Source: DASWUZ01 sp036401375 (GTDB lineage: Bacteria > Acidobacteriota > Terriglobia > Terriglobales > Acidobacteriaceae). Taken from it: 64,000 nucleotides of DNA. Within the stretch, counting starts at the first letter, position 1. The number at the start of each line of letters is the position of its first letter. The translations under genes were made by a program, and so were the position numbers. The notes beneath the pieces are model-generated. The model was not told the origin of the DNA, made no database searches, and was given only the letters and a program-made list of their open reading frames with translations. Where the stretch lies: NCBI GenBank assembly GCA_036401375.1, contig DASWVB010000012.1, positions 248,001-312,000 of the forward strand, read 5' to 3'. Below are positions 8,109 through 15,971 of the stretch, piece by piece.

Positions 8109-9563
8109 CTACAAGGATCGTAGGCTCCTCCTGCCGCGACTCCAGCGTGCCGTCTCGTACACAAATCGAAGTCCCTCAACGCTGTGGAAGCGAAATCGGG
8201 AGGCATAGAACCGCAGCCGCCGATAGTAGCGTCCGGCGCGCTCTGCGGCGGTCTCGCCAGCCGCCGGATGCTCGATTGCCGCAGGAAGAGCATGAGGAAC
8301 CAGCGACTGCAGACGCGATCGCCCCATCGGCCCGCAAGGCAGCGCGTCTCCCTCCAGCAGCAGGTATAGCTTGGTGCCGGGAAAGCCCGCGAAGACGGCG
8401 CGAGGCCCATACCACTCCACCCAGCGGCGGGTGCTCGCGGGCAGCCGATCGCTGGTCCAGCAGGAGAGAGCCCGCGGCGCAAACTCCCCCATCACCCGCG
8501 TGATCGTCGCAATCGCAAATCCGAGTTTCCACGACGTTCCCGGCTGGCGCTCCCCCATCTCCCGCACCTCCATCCAGAACTCGTAGTCCCAGAAACGGGC
8601 CAGCACGTGGCGGCGAAACTCCACCAGGTGCGCCGTCCGAACATGCTCTGCACACAGGTGCTTTGCCAGGTGCAGACCCTGTCCCAGAAAAAGGTCCACG
8701 GGAGAGAGGACCGGCATGGCGATCCCGAAGATGGTGCGGACCTCGGAACGTGCGAGCCGCGAAGCGCCCGCCGCCGGCGCGGGCTCCAGGCGCTCCCCGT
8801 TTGCGGTTCCCCGGTTCTCTGGTTGCCGGCTCGCGGCTTCCCGATTTACCACTTCGAGGTGCAGTTCGATCGAGCGCTGAAAAAAGGGTTGGTAGAGGTC
8901 CTTCAGAGTTGGCGCCAGGTTGCTGCTGTACTTGAACTCCCAGCTCACCCCGCTGATGGCCTGCAACCGGTAACCCATCTCTTCGAGGATCTCTCGCGCT
9001 CGCGGAGCATCTCCCTCCGCTATCAGGAAGTCGAGATCGAGCTGGGAGCGGAGTTCAGGCTTCGGAACCGAGACCGGCCACAGCGAGAATCCCTTCACCG
9101 TGCAATAAGAGAGCCCCGCACGCTCAAAGCGGAGATGAACGTCATGCCACTCCGCGATCAACGCTGCGGTTCGCGCCCTGTTGTCCTCAAGGTTCTGAGC
9201 GAGGCGATGTCGTACCGGCGCAGGCAGGACCTCGGTCGCTGACAGCTCCCCCAGGCGATCGAAGAAGGGGAGCGCCAGTCCACTGGTATCCAGCCAGGGC
9301 AGCAGGCGCCGCCACTGGCTGCTCGAGAGGGCAGACAGGCGCTCCAAACCCGCGGAGCCATCGCCGCAAAAGCTCAGCAGGAGGGCGTGCCGGAGCTCCA
9401 GCGTCCGGCTCCGGGTCCAGTGCAGTGTACTGGGTTGCGCCCGGCTCCGATGCTCTGACAACTTTGGACTTCCGGACTTCGGACTCCCGGACTGGGGGCT
9501 TCCAAAGCCGGAAGTTCCGGCGCCGGCAGTGCAGCTCGCCAGGGCCCGCGACACTCCATCCAT
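8109..9563 (-). CDS. uncharacterised nucleotidyltransferase (PF14907-type) of EPS locus
   Basis: 484-aa cytoplasmic protein of the nucleotidyltransferase family common in EPS and peptide-modification loci. The core has KGFS (about 157-160) followed by QLDLDFLI (about 175-181), the paired Asp metal site of the polymerase-beta fold, then the typical SWEFKY and ELHLEV segments. Residues 20-36 are a GSP(Q/K)S repeat made by a DNA minisatellite. The ATG at 9563 coincides with the predicted transcription start of the phased promoter upstream, so the message is probably leaderless. An HPr-kinase-like gene 1.7 kb away is the usual genomic companion. The substrate is unknown. Confidence 0.78.
   Translation of the reverse strand: MDGVSRALASCTAGAGTSGFGSPQSGSPKSGSPKLSEHRSRAQPSTLHWTRSRTLELRHALLLSFCGDGSAGLERLSALSSSQWRRLLPWLDTSGLALPFFDRLGELSATEVLPAPVRHRLAQNLEDNRARTAALIAEWHDVHLRFERAGLSYCTVKGFSLWPVSVPKPELRSQLDLDFLIAEGDAPRAREILEEMGYRLQAISGVSWEFKYSSNLAPTLKDLYQPFFQRSIELHLEVVNREAASRQPENRGTANGERLEPAPAAGASRLARSEVRTIFGIAMPVLSPVDLFLGQGLHLAKHLCAEHVRTAHLVEFRRHVLARFWDYEFWMEVREMGERQPGTSWKLGFAIATITRVMGEFAPRALSCWTSDRLPASTRRWVEWYGPRAVFAGFPGTKLYLLLEGDALPCGPMGRSRLQSLVPHALPAAIEHPAAGETAAERAGRYYRRLRFYASRFRFHSVEGLRFVYETARWSRGRRSLRSL
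9459..9512 (-). repeat. degenerate GGACTTCC minisatellite inside coding sequence
   Basis: About five copies of a 9-10 bp GGACT(T/C)CC-type unit. They encode the GSP(Q/K)S repeat near the N-terminus of the nucleotidyltransferase. Confidence 0.6.
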
Positions 9564-9569
9564 GGCTCG

Positions 9570-9633
9570 ACTCTAGCCGCTCTGCTCGAGCATGTTGTCA
9601 CTGCCGCGTAAGAGGATTGTCAGCAACTTGTCA
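9570..9633 (-). promoter_or_regulatory. phased TKAC promoter, leaderless, for nucleotidyltransferase
   Basis: Read on the minus strand, half-sites TGACAA (from 9633), TGACAA (9622), TTACGC (9611) and TGACAA (9600) are exactly 11 bp apart. The -10-like TAGAGT starts at 9575, 25 bp after the last one. Its last base is 7 bp from the A of the ATG at 9563, so transcription should begin at or beside the start codon. It is divergent from the array at 9679-9742, with 45 bp between them. Confidence 0.8.
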
Positions 9634-9678
9634 GCAGCCGGGTCTCGCAGCCGGACCGTACCAGCCGCGCTCAGCCGG

Positions 9679-9742
9679 TGACAATGAGATGACATTCAAC
9701 TGATGCTCTGGTGACACATCCGGGCGCTGACGGCGCTAACCT
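9679..9742 (+). promoter_or_regulatory. phased TGACA promoter for beta-barrel/cytochrome pair
   Basis: Half-sites TGACA (9679), TGACA (9690), degenerate TGATG (9701) and TGACA (9712) are exactly 11 bp apart. The -10-like TAACCT starts at 9737, again 25 bp after the last half-site. The ATG at 9750 lies about 7 bp beyond the hexamer, so this message also appears leaderless. The geometry matches the other four promoters of the locus. Confidence 0.8.
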
Positions 9743-9749
9743 TCGCAGT

Positions 9750-10811
9750 ATGCCGCGCCCCCAAACGCATCCCGATCCCGCCAGCTCCAGGACGGCGCTC
9801 CACCGCCTTCTTCTTGCCGTGGCCATGCTCTGCGCCGTGCGCGGAGCTCAAGCCCAGGACACGCCCCTTCTGTCCGGCGGGGTCGCCTTCTTCTCCAATA
9901 CCAACGGCGGCAACACATCGTACCTTCCCCTCATCGAGCCGCTCATTGCGGCGCCGCTCGGCCCGCGCCTCCTCGTCGAGTCGCGCTCGTACCTGTTCGA
10001 ATCCATCTCTCCAACCCACGGCCCTTCAGGGGGCTACACGCACAGCTTCTTTGCCGGGCTCAGCTATCTGCAGGCGGACTACACCGTCTCGCCGCACCTC
10101 ACGGTGGCCGGCGGCAGCTACCTGATTCCTTTTGGAACCTACAACGAGCGGCTCTCCCCCGTCTGGGTCAGCAACTTCCAGGACGGTCCCATCATCTCGA
10201 GCCTGGGCATCATGTCGACCGGCACCGGTACAGGCGCAATGGTCCGAGGTTCGGCCATTTCGAAGGCCAGATATTCGGTAGACTATGCGGCCTTCTTTTC
10301 AAGCCGGGTCGGCAACCAGTACTTCGCCTCGCAACGCGCGTCGGGAGGGAGGCTCAGCCTCTATCTGCCAACGCAGAGACTCGAGGTCGGGCTCTCCTAC
10401 GATCGCCTGCTGCAAGGTACGCACGAGAACTTCTATGGGGCGCACGTCTGGTGGGAGCCGAAGGACACAGGCTTCCGCCTGCGATCAGAGTTCGCGCGAG
10501 GCCATCACGCCCAGGGCTACTGGATCGAGGCAGACTACCGTGCTCAGCGCTTCGGCGGCCCCGAGAGTCTCGTCGGCCGTCTGGAGCCGGTCTTCCGCAT
10601 CCAGCAGAGCTTCAGGCGCGACACGATCGTCAGCGACGGGCTGCCCTCGGCGAACACCCAGCGTGCAGACTTCGGCCTCGACTACAACCTGCCGCATAAC
10701 ACCAGGATCCTCACCAGCTACTCGCGGCAGTTCGCCTCTACCGGCAACACCAATATCTGGGAGACAGGCATCGTCTATCGCTTCCTGTTCCCGGCCTGGA
10801 AAGGAAGATGA
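9750..10811 (+). CDS. outer-membrane beta-barrel protein
   Basis: 353-aa protein with a signal peptide (hydrophobic about 21-33, cleavage near AQAQ) and an alternating beta pattern to the end (ETGIVYRFLFPAWKGR). ATG 9750 is preferred over a GTG at 9711 that lies inside the regulatory repeats. The next gene, a small cytochrome c, overlaps its stop by 4 bp, giving a second barrel-plus-redox pair in this locus. It may allow electrons or small solutes to cross the outer membrane; this is inferred from context only. Confidence 0.75.
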   Translation: MPRPQTHPDPASSRTALHRLLLAVAMLCAVRGAQAQDTPLLSGGVAFFSNTNGGNTSYLPLIEPLIAAPLGPRLLVESRSYLFESISPTHGPSGGYTHSFFAGLSYLQADYTVSPHLTVAGGSYLIPFGTYNERLSPVWVSNFQDGPIISSLGIMSTGTGTGAMVRGSAISKARYSVDYAAFFSSRVGNQYFASQRASGGRLSLYLPTQRLEVGLSYDRLLQGTHENFYGAHVWWEPKDTGFRLRSEFARGHHAQGYWIEADYRAQRFGGPESLVGRLEPVFRIQQSFRRDTIVSDGLPSANTQRADFGLDYNLPHNTRILTSYSRQFASTGNTNIWETGIVYRFLFPAWKGR

Positions 10812-11161
10812 CCCCTATGTCGAAACCTGTCCTCTTGACCCTGGTCTGCATGGCGACCGCATTCGGGCTGCCGCCCGCCTCCCCAACCAGGCAGGCGGCA
10901 AACGCGCATCTGTCCCCCGCCCAGGCTGTGAACGCCCAGGCGCCAGATTCCCAGCCGGCAAACGCCCGGGCTGCAACCCACTCCGCAGAGGGATCCGGCA
11001 ACGAAGGCGAGGCCATCTTCAAACAGCAGTGCTCGCGTTGCCACAACGCTCCCGACGGCTTCTCCCCACGCATCTCCGGGACGGTTCTACGCCACATGCG
11101 TGTCAGGGCGTCGCTCAGCAGGCACGACGAGCAGGAGTTGCTCCGCTTCCTCAATCCATAG
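10808..11161 (+). CDS. small exported c-type cytochrome
   Basis: 117-aa protein with a signal peptide (about residues 1-25), an Ala/Asn/Gln-rich linker (27-65) and a minimal cytochrome c domain. Haem site CSRCH is at 75-79, and Met97 (RHMRV) is a possible axial ligand. The domain is only about 50 residues, at the low end for cytochrome c. ATG overlaps the barrel gene's stop (ATGA); ATG 10817 is an alternative. The coupled barrel partner suggests a porin-cytochrome arrangement. Confidence 0.8.
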   Translation: MTPMSKPVLLTLVCMATAFGLPPASPTRQAANAHLSPAQAVNAQAPDSQPANARAATHSAEGSGNEGEAIFKQQCSRCHNAPDGFSPRISGTVLRHMRVRASLSRHDEQELLRFLNP

Positions 11162-11293
11162 ATTGTGAAACCGGTTCTTGAACGCTCCTGAAAGCTCCTG
11201 GACGGTTCTGGAACGCTGCGACGCATGCTTCGCGTGAGCCCACTCATCGCAAGTGCGCGATGGACGGGGCGCCCGGCGCGCGGTTGCGGCTCT

Positions 11294-12325
11294 CTAGCGG
11301 CCCGCCTGCGCCAGCATGGCCAGGCGCTCGACGGCCCAGTCCAGCTGGCTGTAGCGGAGCTCCAGCACCTCCAGCTGCAGCAGCCGTTCGATCGCCTCGT
11401 GCTGCAGATCGAGGTAATCGCCCCAGCCGAACAGGCTCTGCCGCAGGTACTGCCGCGCAAGCTCCTTGCTGTACGTCGCCAGGCGCGGACGGCTGTCAGA
11501 GCGGCGGTTCAGGAAGACGATGGAGCCGATCTCCGCATCCGGGGAACAGGCGATCCCCGGCAGCGTCGCCGTGAGCGCCTCGATCGAGGGCTTGCCCCCG
11601 GCCCGCGGCGTCACCTCCCGTCCGTTGATCTCGGGGAAGAAGTACTGTGCAGCCGGACGGAAGCGCACCTGGTAGCAGTTTCCCGTCAGCAGGCGCGAAT
11701 CGCGGCCGTGCACCAGGTACCCGCTGTCGTCGCTGGTAAAGGTCCAGCCGGATCGCGCACACGCGTAAGACAAGGTTGACTTGCCCGCCCCGGACTCCCC
11801 GCACAAAAGCACACCATGGCCGTCGAGGGAGACGCACGCGGCGTGGATCGGAGTTCCATACCGGAAGGCGATATGCACCAGCGGAGCAGCATCGAGCAGA
11901 AAATAACGCAGGTAGAGGGGGTGTCGCTCCGCCGCCCGCGAGATCGTCATCTGGGTCCTGTTGCGCTCCAGATCCGCGACACTGTAGTTGCTCGCGTTCG
12001 CCGTGCTCACATAGAGCGGCGGCATCAGGCTCCAGCCCGGCTGCGGTGGGCACTCCTCCGAATCGCTCTCGACCACATGCACATCGACGGACACCGGTTC
12101 GGTCTCGAACCTGCGCTCAAAGACGCCCCAGGCCCTCTCGAACATGCTCAACACCGCCGCCGAGTTGGTCCTCATCTGCGCCGGAAATCCGAGCGGATAG
12201 AACATCGACACCATGGTCAGCTCCGGCGCGTCCATTGCGTGCCGCGGCCGCTTCAAGGTGTACGACGGTTCGCAGGCTGACCCATGTGCTTCAGCCTTCA
12301 ACGGCGACTGCTGCGTGCTGTGCAA
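11294..12325 (-). CDS. HPr-kinase-like ATP-binding protein of EPS locus
   Basis: 343-aa cytoplasmic protein. Its C-terminal half resembles the HPr kinase/phosphorylase catalytic domain: conserved GTPIHAACV, Walker A GESGAGKST (about 176-184) and FTSDDSGYLV. A C-terminal HPr-binding helix of true HprK is not evident, so this belongs to the divergent HprK-related kinases that pair with PF14907 nucleotidyltransferases. The TTG start at 12325 is preceded by GGAAGGG; ATG 12235 is an alternative. Its own phased promoter lies upstream. The target is unknown. Confidence 0.78.
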   Translation of the reverse strand: MHSTQQSPLKAEAHGSACEPSYTLKRPRHAMDAPELTMVSMFYPLGFPAQMRTNSAAVLSMFERAWGVFERRFETEPVSVDVHVVESDSEECPPQPGWSLMPPLYVSTANASNYSVADLERNRTQMTISRAAERHPLYLRYFLLDAAPLVHIAFRYGTPIHAACVSLDGHGVLLCGESGAGKSTLSYACARSGWTFTSDDSGYLVHGRDSRLLTGNCYQVRFRPAAQYFFPEINGREVTPRAGGKPSIEALTATLPGIACSPDAEIGSIVFLNRRSDSRPRLATYSKELARQYLRQSLFGWGDYLDLQHEAIERLLQLEVLELRYSQLDWAVERLAMLAQAGR

Positions 12326-12394
12326 ATGACCCTTCCGGAGTCTCGCGAGAAAGCGCTTCGATGTCCCGCTGTAGCATCTCTTGTCTGCAACTCG

Positions 12395-12447
12395 AGTATC
12401 GCCAGATATTCAGAAATACTTGCTACCGCTTTGTCATTCCATTGTCG
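12395..12447 (-). promoter_or_regulatory. phased half-site promoter for HPr-kinase-like gene
   Basis: Minus-strand half-sites CGACAA (from 12447), TGACAA (12436) and the weaker TAGCAA (12425) are 11 bp apart. GATACT starts at 12400, 25 bp after the last. This is the weakest of the five matches but keeps both spacings. The predicted leader to the TTG start is about 63 nt. Confidence 0.6.
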
Positions 12448-12522
12448 CGATCCTCGCGTGCACCCGCTTTCTCTGCGCACCAGAGCTTCATCCAACGCGG
12501 CAAAGCCGACGAAACAAACAAG

Positions 12523-12575
12523 TGACAATTCGTTGACGGGCTCATGACATGACCGGTCGCGGGCTTCTCTAAGGT
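12523..12575 (+). promoter_or_regulatory. phased TGAC promoter for polysaccharide export operon
   Basis: Half-sites TGACAA (12523), TGACGG (12534) and TGACAT (12545) are 11 bp apart. The -10-like TAAGGT starts at 12570, 25 bp after the last. It should drive the SLBB export gene at 12600 and probably the co-directional chain through 19476. It is divergent from the HPr-kinase-like promoter. Confidence 0.78.
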
Positions 12576-12599
12576 CGTACAAGCGAGATCGAACGACCT

Positions 12600-15500
12600 A
12601 TGCCGCGACCACCGCATGCCGTTGGAAGAGACGATAACAACCAGGACCACGGCGACGGCCGGGACGACGGCCACGGCGGCAACGACGCGAACCTGCCGGA
12701 CTCCGGAGGCTTCTTCGCATCTCGCCCGCTCCGACTCTGCGTCCCGGCACTACTCGCGGTTGTCGCAGCCGTACTCCTGACCGCAGCCGCGGCCCAGGCG
12801 CCTGGCCGGGCCCGGCCCTCCGGCGACGAAGGGCAGTCGGGCCTGCCGTCCAGCCCCTTCGGACAGGATCGCAGCCTCTCATCCACCAGCTCGAACGAAG
12901 ACCCCGACTCCTCCGCAAATCAGGACGACGCACGACCGCAAACTCCCTGGAGCGTCGATGCCGGCCAGACCGGCTCCTCCACTCTGGAGGCGTCTGTGCA
13001 GCCTGCCGCTCTGCCGGCCGCACAGATACTCGACATCCTCGATCAGAGGCCCGAGGTCGTAGTCGAGGTGAAGTCGCTGCTCGCCGATCGCTGGCAGCAG
13101 CAGGGCGCGCAGGTGCAGCCAGGCGACATCTCTGACGAGATGCTCTACAGCGGCATCTCGAGTTCAAGCGAGGTGCGTGCCCAGATCACCACCTTCCTGC
13201 GCGCCCGCGGCTACGTGTCTGCAGACGCCGTCGGCTCACCGTTGCGAAGCAGGGCCGAGCCCGGCGCCAGGGAACCCGCCGCAGAAGACGCACGTTTCGG
13301 CGGAGAAGCAGGTACGAACGACGCCGCTGCGGAGGCGAACCCCTCCCTCGCCTCGCTGCTGCTGCTGCAACAGCGCGAGCAGGCTGGCGGTCTACCCGGC
13401 GACCAGGCCTCTGCAGCGGCTGCCGGCATCAACGCATCGGCACTCTCACCGGCTTCGACGGGGACCGACTCTCGGGCGCCGCGAAGCCTTTCCGCTGCCC
13501 CCGCCGCCAATCGCGACGCGGCGGTGAATGCATCGACCGACGAGCCTAAGGTGCTCCGTCGTACGGCTCCCTACAACCTGCGCTCGATGCGCGATCTTTA
13601 CACCCAGCTGCCCGAAGAGGATGCTCCGCTGAAGCGCTTCGGGTCAGAGCTGTTCCTCTCCCGCAGCGCCGGCTCGAGCGCAATCGGCCGTGGTAGCGCG
13701 GCGCGCGATACTCCTCTGGATGTGCCCCTCGGCCCCGACTACGTCATCGGTCCCGGCGACACACTCACCATCAATCTTTGGGGTGGAGTGACCCAGAGCC
13801 TCACCCGCCAGATCGACCGTGACGGGCGCATCCTGCTGCCGGAGGCGGGCTCGATCGCGCTCGCCGGGCTGACCCTGGCGCACGTCGAGACCCTGATCGG
13901 GTCAAAGCTCAAGCAGCAGTTCCGCGATGCGGAGGTCAGCGTCACAGTGTCCGGCTTGCGTTCGGTGCGCGTCTACGTTGTGGGCGATGTTCAACGCCCC
14001 GGCGGCTATGACGTCAGCGCGCTCGCGACACCGCTGAGCGCGCTCTACGCCGCAGGCGGACCGACGGCCGCCGGTTCACTGCGCATCCTCCAGCACTTTC
14101 GCGGAAGGTCGCTCGTTGAAGAGATCGATCTCTACGACTTCCTCCTGCATGGGCTGCGCGGCCAGAGCGCCCGCTTCGAGAGTGGAGACACTCTGCTCGT
14201 GCCTCCCGCCGGCCCGCAGATCGCTATCTCCGGTGCAGTAAAACGCCCGGCCATCTATGAAGTCAGTCTCCGCGCAGCCGCCCCCGGCGAAGCCGGCAGA
14301 GACAGATCTACAAGCGCCGGCAGTGTCGAAGCGGCGAATGAGGAAGACACGAACAGCGCTGCCAGCCTCGCCTCGATCGTTGCCGATGCGGGCGGATTCT
14401 CGGTCACGGCCTCGCTCAGCCACATCACCGTCGAGCGGATCGACGCCAACCGAGGGCGTCAGACCATCACGCTCGACCTCCCTGGCTCAGACCTTCATGG
14501 CTCAGACCTTCACGGGTCGGACCTTCATCCCGGCGCTGCGCCGGAGGGCGATCCATCCGCGGCCGCCAGAGCACCAGCCGTTCAGACCGCGATTGCGGCC
14601 TTCAAAGTTCGCGATGGAGATCGCATCCGCATCGCCGCCATCGCTCCCTACAGCGAGCGCGCAATCTACCTCGACGGCCACGTCCTGCGCCCCGGACGCC
14701 AGCCCTACCACGAGGGCATGCGCCTGAGCGACGTGCTGCGCAGCTATGCAGACATGCTTCCGGAGCCGGCCGACCGGGGACAGATCGTCCGCCTCGTTCC
14801 CCCGGACCTGCACGCCGAGACCATCGCCTTCCGCGTGCCCGACGTCCTCATCGGAAACAGCAATCTCGATCTCCAGCCGTTCGACACCATCCGCATCCTC
14901 GGCCGCTACGAGGTCGACGCGCCGAGAGTCACCATCCATGGAGAGGTGCTGCATCCAGGCTCCTATCCGCTGTCAGATGGCATGACGGCCGCGCAGCTGG
15001 TACGCATGGCCGGCGGATTCAGGAACGATGCGCTGCTCGAGTCCGCCGACCTTACCAGCTACAGCATGAATGGCGGGCGGAAGGTGAGCGACAGCCTCAC
15101 CGCAGTCGCCATCGGGGCCGCAGTCGCAGGCAGCGATCCCTCCGCGGATGTGCCGCTCAAACGAGGCGACATCCTCACCATTCACCAGATCACCGGCTGG
15201 AACGATATCGGCCAGTCGATCAGGATCGACGGCCAGGTCGCCTTTCCCGGCAGCTATGGCTTCGGGGAGGGCGAACGTCTCAGCTCGGTCCTGCGCCGTG
15301 CCGGAGGCTTCCGCGAGACCGCCTACCCTGCCGGTGCGGTGCTGGTGCGCCAGCAGGTGCGCGACCTCGAGGAGAAGAGCCGCGAGGAGCTCGTCCGCCA
15401 GATCGAGACCAGCTCGGCTGCCGCGCGGCTCTCGCCAAACCTCTCGGCCGGCGACTCGGCCGCCGCCCTGCAGCTCATCCAGGTGCAGCAGGACCAGGTG

Positions 15501-15971
15501 CTCGCCCAGCTCAAGAGCCAGCCACCCTCAGGACGCCTCGTCGTGCAGATATCCTCCGACATCGACAGCTGGGCGAACACGCCTGCGGATATCGAGATGC
15601 GTCGCGGCGATGTACTCACCATTCCCCGCCGTCCCGGCTTCGTCCTGGTCACCGGGCAGGTCTACAACGCGACCGCGCTCTCCTACACCCCCGGCAGGAC
15701 CGCGGGATGGTACCTCAGCCACGCCGGCGGAGTCACGAGCGTAGCCGACCGTAAACGCATCTTCATCATCCGCGCCAATGGGTCGGTGGTGGGCCGCAGC
15801 GCGAGCGAGTGGTTCCACGACGACGTTCTGGCCACGCGCCTGCACGCCGGTGACGTAGTTGTAGTGCCGCAGAAGGTCATCGGAGCGTCCCTGTTCTGGA
15901 GGAATCTGCTCGCCACCGCGCAGGTCGCCTCCTCGATCGCGGTCACCGCGGGCGTGGCTGGCCTGCTGTGA
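12600..15971 (+). CDS. Wza-like polysaccharide export protein with multiple SLBB domains
   Basis: 1123-aa protein, about three times the length of classical Wza. Order: low-complexity His/Asp/Gly-rich N-terminus (1-40); hydrophobic export segment (about 45-66); disordered region; polysaccharide export domain (about 375-455, from DYVIGPGDTLTINLWGG); then about five SLBB beta-grasp modules (about 460, 535, 690, 775 and 870); a coiled-coil insertion (about 920-985); a last SLBB-like segment (about 1015); and a C-terminal membrane helix (about 1100-1120). It should form the periplasm-spanning export channel. A 15-bp repeat encodes (G)SDLH copies near residue 630. The ATG at 12600 lies about 18 nt from the predicted +1 and has only a weak ribosome binding site. 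Confidence 0.9.
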   Translation: MPRPPHAVGRDDNNQDHGDGRDDGHGGNDANLPDSGGFFASRPLRLCVPALLAVVAAVLLTAAAAQAPGRARPSGDEGQSGLPSSPFGQDRSLSSTSSNEDPDSSANQDDARPQTPWSVDAGQTGSSTLEASVQPAALPAAQILDILDQRPEVVVEVKSLLADRWQQQGAQVQPGDISDEMLYSGISSSSEVRAQITTFLRARGYVSADAVGSPLRSRAEPGAREPAAEDARFGGEAGTNDAAAEANPSLASLLLLQQREQAGGLPGDQASAAAAGINASALSPASTGTDSRAPRSLSAAPAANRDAAVNASTDEPKVLRRTAPYNLRSMRDLYTQLPEEDAPLKRFGSELFLSRSAGSSAIGRGSAARDTPLDVPLGPDYVIGPGDTLTINLWGGVTQSLTRQIDRDGRILLPEAGSIALAGLTLAHVETLIGSKLKQQFRDAEVSVTVSGLRSVRVYVVGDVQRPGGYDVSALATPLSALYAAGGPTAAGSLRILQHFRGRSLVEEIDLYDFLLHGLRGQSARFESGDTLLVPPAGPQIAISGAVKRPAIYEVSLRAAAPGEAGRDRSTSAGSVEAANEEDTNSAASLASIVADAGGFSVTASLSHITVERIDANRGRQTITLDLPGSDLHGSDLHGSDLHPGAAPEGDPSAAARAPAVQTAIAAFKVRDGDRIRIAAIAPYSERAIYLDGHVLRPGRQPYHEGMRLSDVLRSYADMLPEPADRGQIVRLVPPDLHAETIAFRVPDVLIGNSNLDLQPFDTIRILGRYEVDAPRVTIHGEVLHPGSYPLSDGMTAAQLVRMAGGFRNDALLESADLTSYSMNGGRKVSDSLTAVAIGAAVAGSDPSADVPLKRGDILTIHQITGWNDIGQSIRIDGQVAFPGSYGFGEGERLSSVLRRAGGFRETAYPAGAVLVRQQVRDLEEKSREELVRQIETSSAAARLSPNLSAGDSAAALQLIQVQQDQVLAQLKSQPPSGRLVVQISSDIDSWANTPADIEMRRGDVLTIPRRPGFVLVTGQVYNATALSYTPGRTAGWYLSHAGGVTSVADRKRIFIIRANGSVVGRSASEWFHDDVLATRLHAGDVVVVPQKVIGASLFWRNLLATAQVASSIAVTAGVAGLL
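14484..14528 (+). repeat. 15-bp tandem repeat, three copies, in coding sequence
   Basis: Three consecutive GGCTCAGACCTTCAT-like units encode three (G)SDLH repeats in a linker of the export protein. The copies differ at only a few bases, suggesting a recent in-frame expansion. Confidence 0.75.

Noticed and set aside
9711..9749. GTG start at 9711 for the beta-barrel gene
   Set aside because: It lies within the regulatory half-sites and precedes the -10 hexamer, so it would not be transcribed from that promoter.
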